Notes under the pieces: generated by a model
Told to the model about the DNA's origin: nothing
Databases searched by the model: none
Seen by the model: only the letters and a program-made list of their open reading frames with translations
Shown: positions 1-5,431 of the stretch, piece by piece
Numbering within the stretch: the first letter of the stretch is position 1
Layout: each line of letters opens with the position of its first letter
Source: an uncultured Porphyromonadaceae bacterium
GTDB lineage: Bacteria > Bacteroidota > Bacteroidia > Bacteroidales > Muribaculaceae
NCBI GenBank assembly: GCA_947175715.1
Contig: CAMWOD010000102.1
Location: 1 to 5,431 of the forward strand
DNA length: 5,431 nt
Direction: 5' to 3'
Program-made: the position numbers and the translations under genes

Positions 1-3000
1 CCTGCATGTTGTACCACTGCTCGCCGTATGATGTGGTAGCATCGGCGGGAGTTAAAACAATGTCGTTGGCCACCTCGTTGCCATAAGCCTCAAGCTCGTA
101 TATTGAGAACCCATAGGCTTGAAGAGCACGGTCGTCGCAGCACACACGCAGATGGCGCAACTTCACTGGCTGGAATGTAATTTCCTCACGCCCACCCTTT
201 GAAGCCGCATCGGTGTAAAAATCGCTCCATGTTGCGCCGTCGGTCGACGATTGCAGTCGGTATCTCCTGGCATAAGCACCCTCCCAATCAATCACCACAC
301 GATCAACATTGTACTCCTTGCCAAGGTCGACTGTGATATGATGCGGTTGCGACCATTCGCTCTCCCATCGAGTGCCAGAATTGCCATCGACAGCCATCGC
401 AGCCTTATTGCCACCAAGAACACTCGAGGCCGTGGCGCGCTTGTTGAGGGCAAGATTGAGTTCCGACATGTTAATCACCTTCACCTTGCACGACCCCAGG
501 TCTTCAAATTCTATGGTATAAATCCCTCTGACATTGGATGTGAACAACCCAGTAACTACGTCAAATTGAGCTTCGATGGTAGGATAACCATTGTCGTCGA
601 GCACACTGGTGTGGATATTGCAGGATTGACCTGTATATGGCGCAAGGAATTGATTCATCACAGTATACGGTATTACAGTAGCATGTCCGGCGATGACGGT
701 GAATATGTCGGTGTCAAAGGTCACCGACACCGGGCGCTCCACCTCGTTAACGAAGGTGTATCCAGTGCTCGAGCCTGCTCCGGCCACGGCTGCTGTAAGC
801 GTGTAAATGCCATGTGAGGTGGGCGTGAAGTCATTTCCTGCAAACGTCGCCTCCTTGTCGGCCGACCAGCTCACAGCTATGTCACGCCGGGCACGGCCAT
901 CGCGTTGATACCCCACGGCATCGAGTTTTATGGTCTCGCCCGAGTCAATAGCCTGAGGCAGCGGGAAATCTATGCCTATCAGAGCGTCATCGGCTATCGA
1001 TCCTTTTATACCGTAAATACCTATTTCATAGAGCGAATAGCCATACGAGGTAGCACGTTCAACACCCTTGATGCGCAAGTATCGGGCCGAAGTGTTGATA
1101 GGCGTTACCTTCTCTCCGGCCGAATTAAGTTGCTCATCGGCCACAGTGACCCATGCATCATCGACGGGCACGGTGATACTTTGCCATGTGCCGGCATAGT
1201 TCACAGTGATATTTTTGGTTGGAGCGTCGAATCGGGCTGTTTGCACCTCGTAGCGCTTGGCGTATGCAGCCTCCCAAAGGATTGCCACTCTCGACAGGTA
1301 GCCCTGCTCGCCAAGGTCAACCACAAGCCACTCATCGGCAGTGTGTGCACTACCCCAACGAGTAGCCACGTTGCCGTCGACAGCTCCCGAGGGGAGAGTG
1401 CCAACATTCTCGGCGCTCGATGCCATCACATTGGCGTTCAATGATATGAGAGGTAATGTGGGCGTAACAAACAGTCGAGCCGTCGCCTTAGCTCCTGAAG
1501 CAGCTGAGATGCCTTGTATGGTATAAACACCTGCGCGGTTGAATGAAGCTGGATTGGTTAAGGTACTCGTTGAGCCCTGATCGTCCACAGCAGTCCACCT
1601 CACGTCGCTGGGGGAAGTGGTTGTGCCATATTGGTCTGTGACATTAAGCTGCAGCTCGAGGGTATTGCCACGCTCTATCATATCAGGCACCCCTGAGATA
1701 GTACAACTTGCCGCTACAGGACGATCGTTGACCGTTACCTCGATTTCGCTCCTTAGCGAGCCACTTGTTAGCCACAGAGAGAATTTTGAGCCCCTTGCTG
1801 CGGAAGCATCTACCACAACACTACGCCCTGATATTGAAGCCGGCGCACCTTGCGATAACGTCATCGACACCGGTTCCCCGGTCATTTTGGCCCCGTACTG
1901 GTCGAGCACGTCGGCACACACCAGCGCACTCTCGCCCGGTGGAATTATCGCACCACCGTCGACCTCACCCCGCAGCAATGTAGCCACTGGGTCGGCGCTG
2001 ATGGCCACAAATCGCTCAGCCGGAGCATTCACGCTCTTAATCAAGGCATTGTTGGCGTCGTAAAAGCGTACTATACGGTCGTCGGCATCGGGATTGTATA
2101 CCAGGTAGTATGCCACTCCGTTGCGGCGTGTCATCTGCGCAGTGGGCATATCGGCATGCACGCTGAAATCGGGGTCGCCGTAAGTCAAATGACTGTGTAT
2201 CACAAAATAGGAGATATGTGATGTGCTCACCGAAGTGGCTATGTGCAACCTGCGGCGCAGAGCTTCGTCGAAGATATCGGAAGCACCCGCCGGGTCGTAA
2301 CGCTGCATGTACGACAACGCCACGTTGCCCCAGTCGTTGTAGGCCAGCGGCTCGATGCGCTCCCCGTTATCGGCGTTATACGTGTCGTCAAACCATGAAT
2401 GCGAATATGACGAATTGGCACCCGACAGCATGTCGTCGAGCGCCCATGACACAAAGTCGGTGTCCCACGACAAGTAGTCGAGCGCCGGAGAAATCGGCAT
2501 CCATTGTATGCCGTGCATAAACAGCGGGTCGCCGCCAAACCATGTCCACCACCCTATACCTTTGCCCGTGATATTCGAATTGTAGGCATAGGGGTATTCC
2601 GAATAGTCATAGTTGCCCTTACGATCACCTTTACCGGGCCAAGCCTTGCGCCCACCATCGTTTGCCGGGCGCGGGGCATCCACGTCGTACCAATATTCGC
2701 GTGTGGCATGAGCCTCGGTGGTCCAGCCCCATATACCGGCGTCGCGCATCTCGCGGTTGCCGAGCGCCACGCCCAGCAGGTAGAGTCCACCCCAGCTCTG
2801 CATAGCCTCCGACGACGACTCTTGTCCGTTGCCGTTGTCATTGCCATGATCGCCAAGACCTCCGGCCCACGAGTGGCCACACCAGGGGTCGAGTGTACGC
2901 ATAAATGGGAAGCGTGCGTCAGAGCGATCCCAGTTGGCATAGTCCTTGGCTATCATTGTCAATATATCGCCATAGTCGGCGGCAAACTGCTTATCCTCCA

Positions 3001-4453
3001 TACACAGCAGTGCTGCGGCGTAGATGAAGTAACCGTAATGGAAGTGATGGTCGTTGAAAGCGTCGGAATCGTAAGAAACGTCAAAGCCGAGCATCGCACC
3101 CCAGCGTGGGTAGTAGCTGAAAAATTTGCTATCTTCACCTGGCGTATACATCAGCCAGTCGCTGAGAGCCTCTTTAAGGCGCGATTTCGACTGCTCATAT
3201 ATCTCCTCGTCGCCCACTTGCTTGGCAAAGCTCATGTTAAGCGCCATCTGCACAAGCCCTTTGCCACCCCAGTAGGTGTCACCGCCGAAAGTGCCCTTCG
3301 ACGCATACTCTTTCATCAAGTCACGGAGTACCTCAGCCTTAAACTTATCGTCGACCGTGGCATCGGGAGCTGCATAGGCCGGGAGCATGCCCGAGAAGCG
3401 ATAGGAGTAAGCGAATGTGCCACTCTCCGACGCCCCATAGAGCAGCGTGCCGCGGGGTGTGAGTATACCTTGATTGTCGATAAAGCCAAACGTCGACCCA
3501 GCAAGGGCGTATTTGTAAGCATGAGGTAGAAAGCCTTGCAACACTGGTGCTGACGCTCCCCGATCTCGCAGATTCTCAGCCTCCACATGCCACGTTGTGT
3601 TGACGGTGGCCGTCGACTCCTGATAGACCCACTCCACCCGGGTGTCGCGGGGTATCGACGTGGCGTAGCGTGCAAACGCATCAAGCTCGGCAGCATTGCG
3701 CAGCAGCGCCACGACAACCCAGGGTGTTTCCTGGGCGAAAGTCATCACACCCTCACCATTGAGAGTAGGATGACTCCATTCAGGGCAGTAAATACCGTAA
3801 TGGTCATCACCAATCTTCACCCCAAGATACCCCTTGGCCTGACCAAACAGCGTGGGTGTAGCACTAAATTGAAGCTCAGGCGTGAGGCCATTAAACTCAA
3901 TCCATGTGAATGGCGAGCCATGAACGGCAGTCACCACCATCTCACCATCGCCATCGGTGTTGGGTAGTGCCATCACCACATCCCAGTCGTGCCAGTCGCG
4001 GGCTATAGCGGCATCCGCACGGTAGTCGCTGGCACCAACGGTGATCGATGAACGGCTTTTCACCTCCTTGCCCGCATCGGCCCAATAAGTTGGATATTTG
4101 ATTTCGACACCCTCCTCCGAAGTGCGCAGCATCGCCGGATAGCTCCACAGCGCGCCGCTGTAGCGATTATTGATCACATCAGTCCACCAGTCATTGGTGG
4201 GGATGGGGCGTCCCGGCACTTGCAGAGCGCCATCGGCGGTAGCGGGGAGCTCCTCAGCATATATCTTGCGCGAAAGCATCGCCGTGGCGTTAAAGCCAGG
4301 GCCCGATTGCACGGTTTTCGCCTTATAAGTGGGAGGAGCTGACGAGATAGAGCCCCCTCCGATTATCACAGGTTGCTGAGCCACCGACACTTGCATGGTG
4401 GCTACTGACATCAGGGCTGCAATCACTGAGCCCAAACAACGCATTTTTCGCAT
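1..4453 (-). CDS. Secreted GH81 endo-beta-1,3-glucanase with Ig-like and two F5/8 type C (discoidin) domains, C-terminus outside window
   Basis: This gene encodes an exported enzyme predicted to hydrolyse internal beta-1,3-glucosidic bonds (GH81 enzymes act by inversion) in laminarin, callose or fungal glucan. The minus-strand frame stays open for 1484 codons and leaves the window without a stop, so the protein is 3'-partial here. Residues 1-25 form a signal peptide: basic MRKMR, a hydrophobic core, and SVA before QQ. Cys6 is not in a lipobox. GH81 spans about residues 85-770, from PTNDWW (85-90). It includes NDHHFHYGYFIYAAA with the likely catalytic acid Asp468, GHSWAGGLGD, and QESSSEA with Glu545 and Glu549, the family's paired glutamates. 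Ig-like stretches follow at about 819-908 and 912-997 (each with a DQYG turn), then discoidin 1 (1003-1148), Ig-like stretches at about 1151-1240 and 1241-1328, discoidin 2 (1332-1458), and the start of another probable Ig-like domain from about 1464. Start: ATG at 4453 has no Shine-Dalgarno, as is usual in Bacteroidota; Met4 is an alternative. GH81 assignment is firm; Ig boundaries are approximate. Confidence 0.95.
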   Translation of the reverse strand, partial: MRKMRCLGSVIAALMSVATMQVSVAQQPVIIGGGSISSAPPTYKAKTVQSGPGFNATAMLSRKIYAEELPATADGALQVPGRPIPTNDWWTDVINNRYSGALWSYPAMLRTSEEGVEIKYPTYWADAGKEVKSRSSITVGASDYRADAAIARDWHDWDVVMALPNTDGDGEMVVTAVHGSPFTWIEFNGLTPELQFSATPTLFGQAKGYLGVKIGDDHYGIYCPEWSHPTLNGEGVMTFAQETPWVVVALLRNAAELDAFARYATSIPRDTRVEWVYQESTATVNTTWHVEAENLRDRGASAPVLQGFLPHAYKYALAGSTFGFIDNQGILTPRGTLLYGASESGTFAYSYRFSGMLPAYAAPDATVDDKFKAEVLRDLMKEYASKGTFGGDTYWGGKGLVQMALNMSFAKQVGDEEIYEQSKSRLKEALSDWLMYTPGEDSKFFSYYPRWGAMLGFDVSYDSDAFNDHHFHYGYFIYAAALLCMEDKQFAADYGDILTMIAKDYANWDRSDARFPFMRTLDPWCGHSWAGGLGDHGNDNGNGQESSSEAMQSWGGLYLLGVALGNREMRDAGIWGWTTEAHATREYWYDVDAPRPANDGGRKAWPGKGDRKGNYDYSEYPYAYNSNITGKGIGWWTWFGGDPLFMHGIQWMPISPALDYLSWDTDFVSWALDDMLSGANSSYSHSWFDDTYNADNGERIEPLAYNDWGNVALSYMQRYDPAGASDIFDEALRRRLHIATSVSTSHISYFVIHSHLTYGDPDFSVHADMPTAQMTRRNGVAYYLVYNPDADDRIVRFYDANNALIKSVNAPAERFVAISADPVATLLRGEVDGGAIIPPGESALVCADVLDQYGAKMTGEPVSMTLSQGAPASISGRSVVVDASAARGSKFSLWLTSGSLRSEIEVTVNDRPVAASCTISGVPDMIERGNTLELQLNVTDQYGTTTSPSDVRWTAVDDQGSTSTLTNPASFNRAGVYTIQGISAASGAKATARLFVTPTLPLISLNANVMASSAENVGTLPSGAVDGNVATRWGSAHTADEWLVVDLGEQGYLSRVAILWEAAYAKRYEVQTARFDAPTKNITVNYAGTWQSITVPVDDAWVTVADEQLNSAGEKVTPINTSARYLRIKGVERATSYGYSLYEIGIYGIKGSIADDALIGIDFPLPQAIDSGETIKLDAVGYQRDGRARRDIAVSWSADKEATFAGNDFTPTSHGIYTLTAAVAGAGSSTGYTFVNEVERPVSVTFDTDIFTVIAGHATVIPYTVMNQFLAPYTGQSCNIHTSVLDDNGYPTIEAQFDVVTGLFTSNVRGIYTIEFEDLGSCKVKVINMSELNLALNKRATASSVLGGNKAAMAVDGNSGTRWESEWSQPHHITVDLGKEYNVDRVVIDWEGAYARRYRLQSSTDGATWSDFYTDAASKGGREEITFQPVKLRHLRVCCDDRALQAYGFSIYELEAYGNEVANDIVLTPADATTSYGEQWYNMQ
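4379..4453 (-). other. Signal peptide of the GH81 glucanase (residues 1-25)
   Basis: The first 25 codons encode a short basic N-terminus (MRKMR), a hydrophobic stretch (about residues 7-20) and an A-x-A-like end (VSVA) followed by QQ, which fits signal peptidase I cleavage after Ala25. The only cysteine, Cys6, lies too early and in the wrong context for a lipoprotein signal. The enzyme is therefore expected in the periplasm or beyond the outer membrane rather than lipid-anchored by its N-terminus. The final location may depend on C-terminal sequence outside the window. Confidence 0.8.
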
Positions 4454-4607
4454 AGTTTAATACTTGACTGGCAACTTCTTATCCCAAGAGCAGAATGGCT
4501 GATAGACCCCAAAAGGCATATCGATACTAAAAGTGAACCTTACAAACTCTAAGACCTTGTTATTACCCTTAGATTTATGAAATTAGTGTTGAGTGATTAT
4601 AGGTACC

Positions 4608-4616
4608 GCAAAGATA
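4608..4616 (-). promoter_or_regulatory. Candidate glucanase promoter, -7 box
   Basis: The minus strand reads TATCTTTGC, an exact match to the Bacteroidota sigma-AB-type -7 element TAnnTTTG with the favoured following C. No TTG element is found about 19 bases upstream, where the -33 box should be, so this promoter may need an activator. Transcription would start near 4601 and give a leader of about 150 bases before the ATG at 4453. The call rests on one short motif. Confidence 0.45.
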
Positions 4617-4623
4617 GCGATTT

Positions 4624-4668
4624 TCCCCCACATACCCGCTCCATCCCCTCAATTTTTCTAACATCCCC
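4624..4668 (-). repeat. Three GGGGA motifs at exact 20-base spacing upstream of the glucanase promoter
   Basis: On the minus strand GGGGA occurs at 4664-4668, 4644-4648 and 4624-4628, each exactly 20 bases apart. The two upstream copies share eight bases, AGGGGATG (4662-4669 and 4642-4649). Twenty bases is close to two helical turns, so the sites face the same side of the DNA. The nearest copy ends 7 bases upstream of the -7 box, overlapping the region where a -33 contact would be expected. This arrangement fits tandem binding sites for a transcription factor, but the motifs are short and no regulator is in view. Confidence 0.35.
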
Positions 4669-4712
4669 TACATCAATTAAGCCAATCCGCAGCACAATAC
4701 CCGAGGAACGTA

Positions 4713-4746
4713 AAGCATGTTTCGCCCGATATTGCGGAACATGTTT
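4713..4746. repeat. Imperfect inverted repeat (13-base arms), possible hairpin
   Basis: The arms AAGCATGTTTCGC (4713-4725) and GCGGAACATGTTT (4734-4746) pair around an 8-base loop. Read as plus-strand RNA, all 13 positions pair, with two G-U wobbles; as minus-strand RNA the same two positions become A-C mismatches. It lies 35 bases past the toxin stop, so it could end or stabilise the toxin-antitoxin transcript, but no clear U-run follows on either strand. Terminator function is therefore doubtful. Confidence 0.4.
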
Positions 4747-4780
4747 AAACGGCAAGCTCAAAGTGGGTAGTAATGTATGA

Positions 4781-5068
4781 CTATCGCTTAACTCCTTTAC
4801 CAAATAATTCAGAATGGGAACCAAGACGAACCAAATCTATTTCTTTGGCATCCTCATCAATCCAAATCAGTAGGAAATCACCCTGTATATGGCATTCCAT
4901 ACATCCATTGTAATCCCCTGTTAGCATATGAGGATTATACTCTTGAGGAATGTCTTGTTCGTGTTCAAGCAAGTGAAGAACTTTTAAGAGAGCTTCCGCT
5001 TTCTTTGGATTATTCCGAATCCTCTTTAAATCCTTTTTATATTGAGTGGACGGTTTAAGACGTTTCAT
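4781..5068 (-). CDS. YafQ-family (RelE superfamily) mRNA interferase toxin
   Basis: The 95-residue basic protein is the toxin of a type II toxin-antitoxin pair. YafQ-family toxins bind the ribosome and cut mRNA during translation, slowing growth when the antitoxin is lost. The sequence has two N-terminal helices (about 6-38) and then the RelE-type beta-sheet. His47, His60, Asp64, Arg81, His85 and Phe89 align with E. coli YafQ His50, His63, Asp67, Arg83, His87 and Phe91, with nearly identical spacing. The position equivalent to YafQ Trp68 is Phe65. Segments HMLTGDYNG and LVRLGSHSELFG are typical of the family, and the length is near the usual 90-95 residues. The start codon overlaps the antitoxin stop (ATGA, 5065-5068), which implies translational coupling and antitoxin-first synthesis. 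The toxin appears intact. RelE superfamily is near certain; the YafQ branch is very likely. mRNA target preference cannot be read from sequence. Confidence 0.93.
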   Translation of the reverse strand: MKRLKPSTQYKKDLKRIRNNPKKAEALLKVLHLLEHEQDIPQEYNPHMLTGDYNGCMECHIQGDFLLIWIDEDAKEIDLVRLGSHSELFGKGVKR

Positions 5069-5322
5069 AATCCCATTGACTTAAACATAGCATCCACCGA
5101 TGATGTATCCACCGGTGAAACATCTCTCAACTTTCCGCTACGTGCTTCCTCAATAGCAGCTTTAGTTATTTCGTTAGGTTCGTTGTAAGCCACATCCAAC
5201 AATACGCACTCCACAAAGTTATTTAGACTACGGTGCTCACGTTTAGCAAGCTCCTTAAGCCGTTCAATTAAATCTACATTCAAGCGGAACATTGTTGCTT
5301 TCTTTTGTATTGCTGCTTCCAT
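5065..5322 (-). CDS. Ribbon-helix-helix antitoxin of the YafQ-type module
   Basis: This 85-residue protein is expected to neutralise the toxin encoded directly downstream and to repress its own promoter. Its N-terminal half fits a ribbon-helix-helix DNA-binding domain: a beta-strand around residues 8-15 (KATMFRLN), a first helix at about 16-29 (LIERLKELAKRE), a turn containing RSLNN (31-35) and a second helix at about 35-46. The C-terminal part (about 50-85) has an AIEEARSGK segment and ends in VDAMFKSMGL, resembling the toxin-wrapping tail of RelB/DinJ-like antitoxins. The toxin gene follows with a 4-base overlap. ATG at 5322 is chosen because it lies 19 bases after a good -7 box; Met11 is a less likely alternative, as it would remove part of the DNA-contacting strand region. 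There is no Shine-Dalgarno. Antitoxin identity rests strongly on context and fold, not on a close named homologue. Confidence 0.9.
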   Translation of the reverse strand: MEAAIQKKATMFRLNVDLIERLKELAKREHRSLNNFVECVLLDVAYNEPNEITKAAIEEARSGKLRDVSPVDTSSVDAMFKSMGL

Positions 5323-5335
5323 AATGCTATCATTT

Positions 5336-5360
5336 TATTTGCAAATATAAAACAAATATA
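5336..5360. promoter_or_regulatory. Candidate autoregulatory operator: 12-base palindrome plus 11-base-period direct repeat
   Basis: TATTTGCAAATA (5336-5347) is a perfect 12-base palindrome that overlaps the -7 box and the likely transcription start. Next to it, TATATTTG is present twice on the minus strand (5342-5349 and 5353-5360), 11 bases apart. Ribbon-helix-helix antitoxins commonly repress by binding short repeated or palindromic sites about one helical turn apart over their own promoter, so the placement suits that role. AT-rich sequence makes such repeats more likely by chance. Confidence 0.4.
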
Positions 5361-5372
5361 TAACACTACCAA
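5342..5372 (-). promoter_or_regulatory. Promoter of the toxin-antitoxin operon
   Basis: On the minus strand a TTGG element (5369-5372) is followed after exactly 19 bases by TATATTTG (5342-5349) and then C. This matches the Bacteroidota -33/-7 promoter pattern (TTTG, about 19-21 bases, TAnnTTTG). Transcription would begin near 5335 and give a leader of roughly 13 bases before the antitoxin ATG at 5322. The flanks are very AT-rich. Confidence 0.65.
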
Positions 5373-5390
5373 TTTTTGAAAGTTTTTATC

Positions 5391-5414
5391 ATAACAGTTC
5401 TTACGAATCGTTAT
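5391..5414. repeat. Imperfect inverted repeat upstream of the toxin-antitoxin promoter
   Basis: The arms ATAACAGTTC (5391-5400) and GAATCGTTAT (5405-5414) are complementary at 8 of 10 positions around a 4-base spacer. As minus-strand RNA the loop would be GUAA closed by a C-G pair, a GNRA-type tetraloop. It lies 18 bases upstream of the -33 element, so it could be a regulator site or the tail of an upstream transcript. No U-run follows it on either strand. Confidence 0.3.
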
Positions 5415-5431
5415 TTGATCGTCTTATAGGA

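Larger units (their letters stand above)
4454..4780. other. 327-base intergenic region between the toxin and glucanase genes
   Basis: This stretch separates two minus-strand genes and holds no convincing coding sequence. Small frames are open on both strands (67 codons on plus from 4577; 75 codons on minus from 4824, overlapping the toxin gene), but neither has a recognisable domain or start signal. It contains a likely -7 promoter box at 4608-4616, three GGGGA motifs at 20-base spacing upstream of that box, and a hairpin at 4713-4746. Positions 4454-4607 would be the glucanase mRNA leader, about 150 bases long; I see no known riboswitch or clear structure in it. Confidence 0.6.

Noticed and set aside
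251..2520. Several plus-strand and minus-strand frames of 60-190 codons opposite or within the discoidin and Ig-like region
   Set aside because: All overlap the continuous minus-strand glucanase frame. Their translations are low in recognisable structure and have no start signals.
2504..3529. Plus-strand open frame of 341 codons
   Set aside because: It lies wholly antisense to the GH81 catalytic module, whose motifs (DHHFHYG, QESSSEA) are unmistakable in the minus frame. The plus translation shows no domain, and long antisense frames are common opposite GC-rich genes.
3587..4148. Plus-strand frame of 126 codons (3587-3967) and minus-strand frame of 68 codons (3942-4148)
   Set aside because: Both are out-of-frame shadows of the N-terminal part of the GH81 module.
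1..4453. Possible frameshift or internal stop in the long glucanase gene
   Set aside because: Codons read from the ATG at 4453 are in the same phase at the GH81 motifs and at both discoidin domains down to the window edge, and no stop triplets were met in the stretches read codon by codon, so the gene appears intact as far as visible.
4577..4824. Possible small proteins in the intergenic region (67 codons plus, 75 codons minus)
   Set aside because: They overlap each other on opposite strands, cover the promoter box or the toxin gene end, and have no recognisable domain, signal peptide or start signal.
1..5431. tRNA or rRNA genes, CRISPR array, insertion sequence or integrase
   Set aside because: I saw no cloverleaf with a conserved T-loop, no rRNA core sequence, no regularly spaced direct repeats of CRISPR size, and no transposase or recombinase frame.

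Overview
The window looks like Bacteroidota, most likely a gut Bacteroidales and possibly Muribaculaceae; the rank below Bacteroidota is inference. Evidence: promoter elements of the Bacteroidota type (TAnnTTTG, with a TTG element 19 bases upstream in one case), AT-rich start regions without Shine-Dalgarno sequences, and a secreted multidomain glycanase of a kind common in that phylum. All recognised genes are on the minus strand.

Positions 1-4453 hold one open reading frame that runs off the left edge of the window (1484 codons visible, no stop). It encodes an exported family GH81 endo-beta-1,3-glucanase. In order it has a signal peptide, the complete GH81 catalytic module, two Ig-like domains, a discoidin (F5/8 type C, CBM32-like) domain, two more Ig-like stretches, a second discoidin domain, and the start of another probable Ig-like domain. 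Its predicted job is to cut beta-1,3-glucan (laminarin, callose, fungal or yeast cell-wall glucan) outside the cytoplasm. The C-terminus and any cell-surface sorting signal lie outside the window.

Positions 4454-4780 form a 327-base gap with no convincing gene. It holds a likely -7 promoter box for the glucanase, three GGGGA motifs spaced exactly 20 bases apart just upstream of that box, and an imperfect hairpin near the downstream end of the toxin gene.

Positions 4781-5322 hold a compact type II toxin-antitoxin operon. A ribbon-helix-helix antitoxin gene is followed, with a 4-base ATGA overlap, by a YafQ-family mRNA-cleaving toxin that keeps nearly all the active-site residues of E. coli YafQ. 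Positions 5323-5431 carry its promoter, with a 12-base palindrome and an 11-base-period direct repeat that are good candidates for the autoregulatory operator. This block is more AT-rich than the glucanase gene and may have been acquired separately.

I see no clearly new biological system. The best leads are the large glucanase architecture, the phased motifs before its promoter, and the toxin-antitoxin operator layout.
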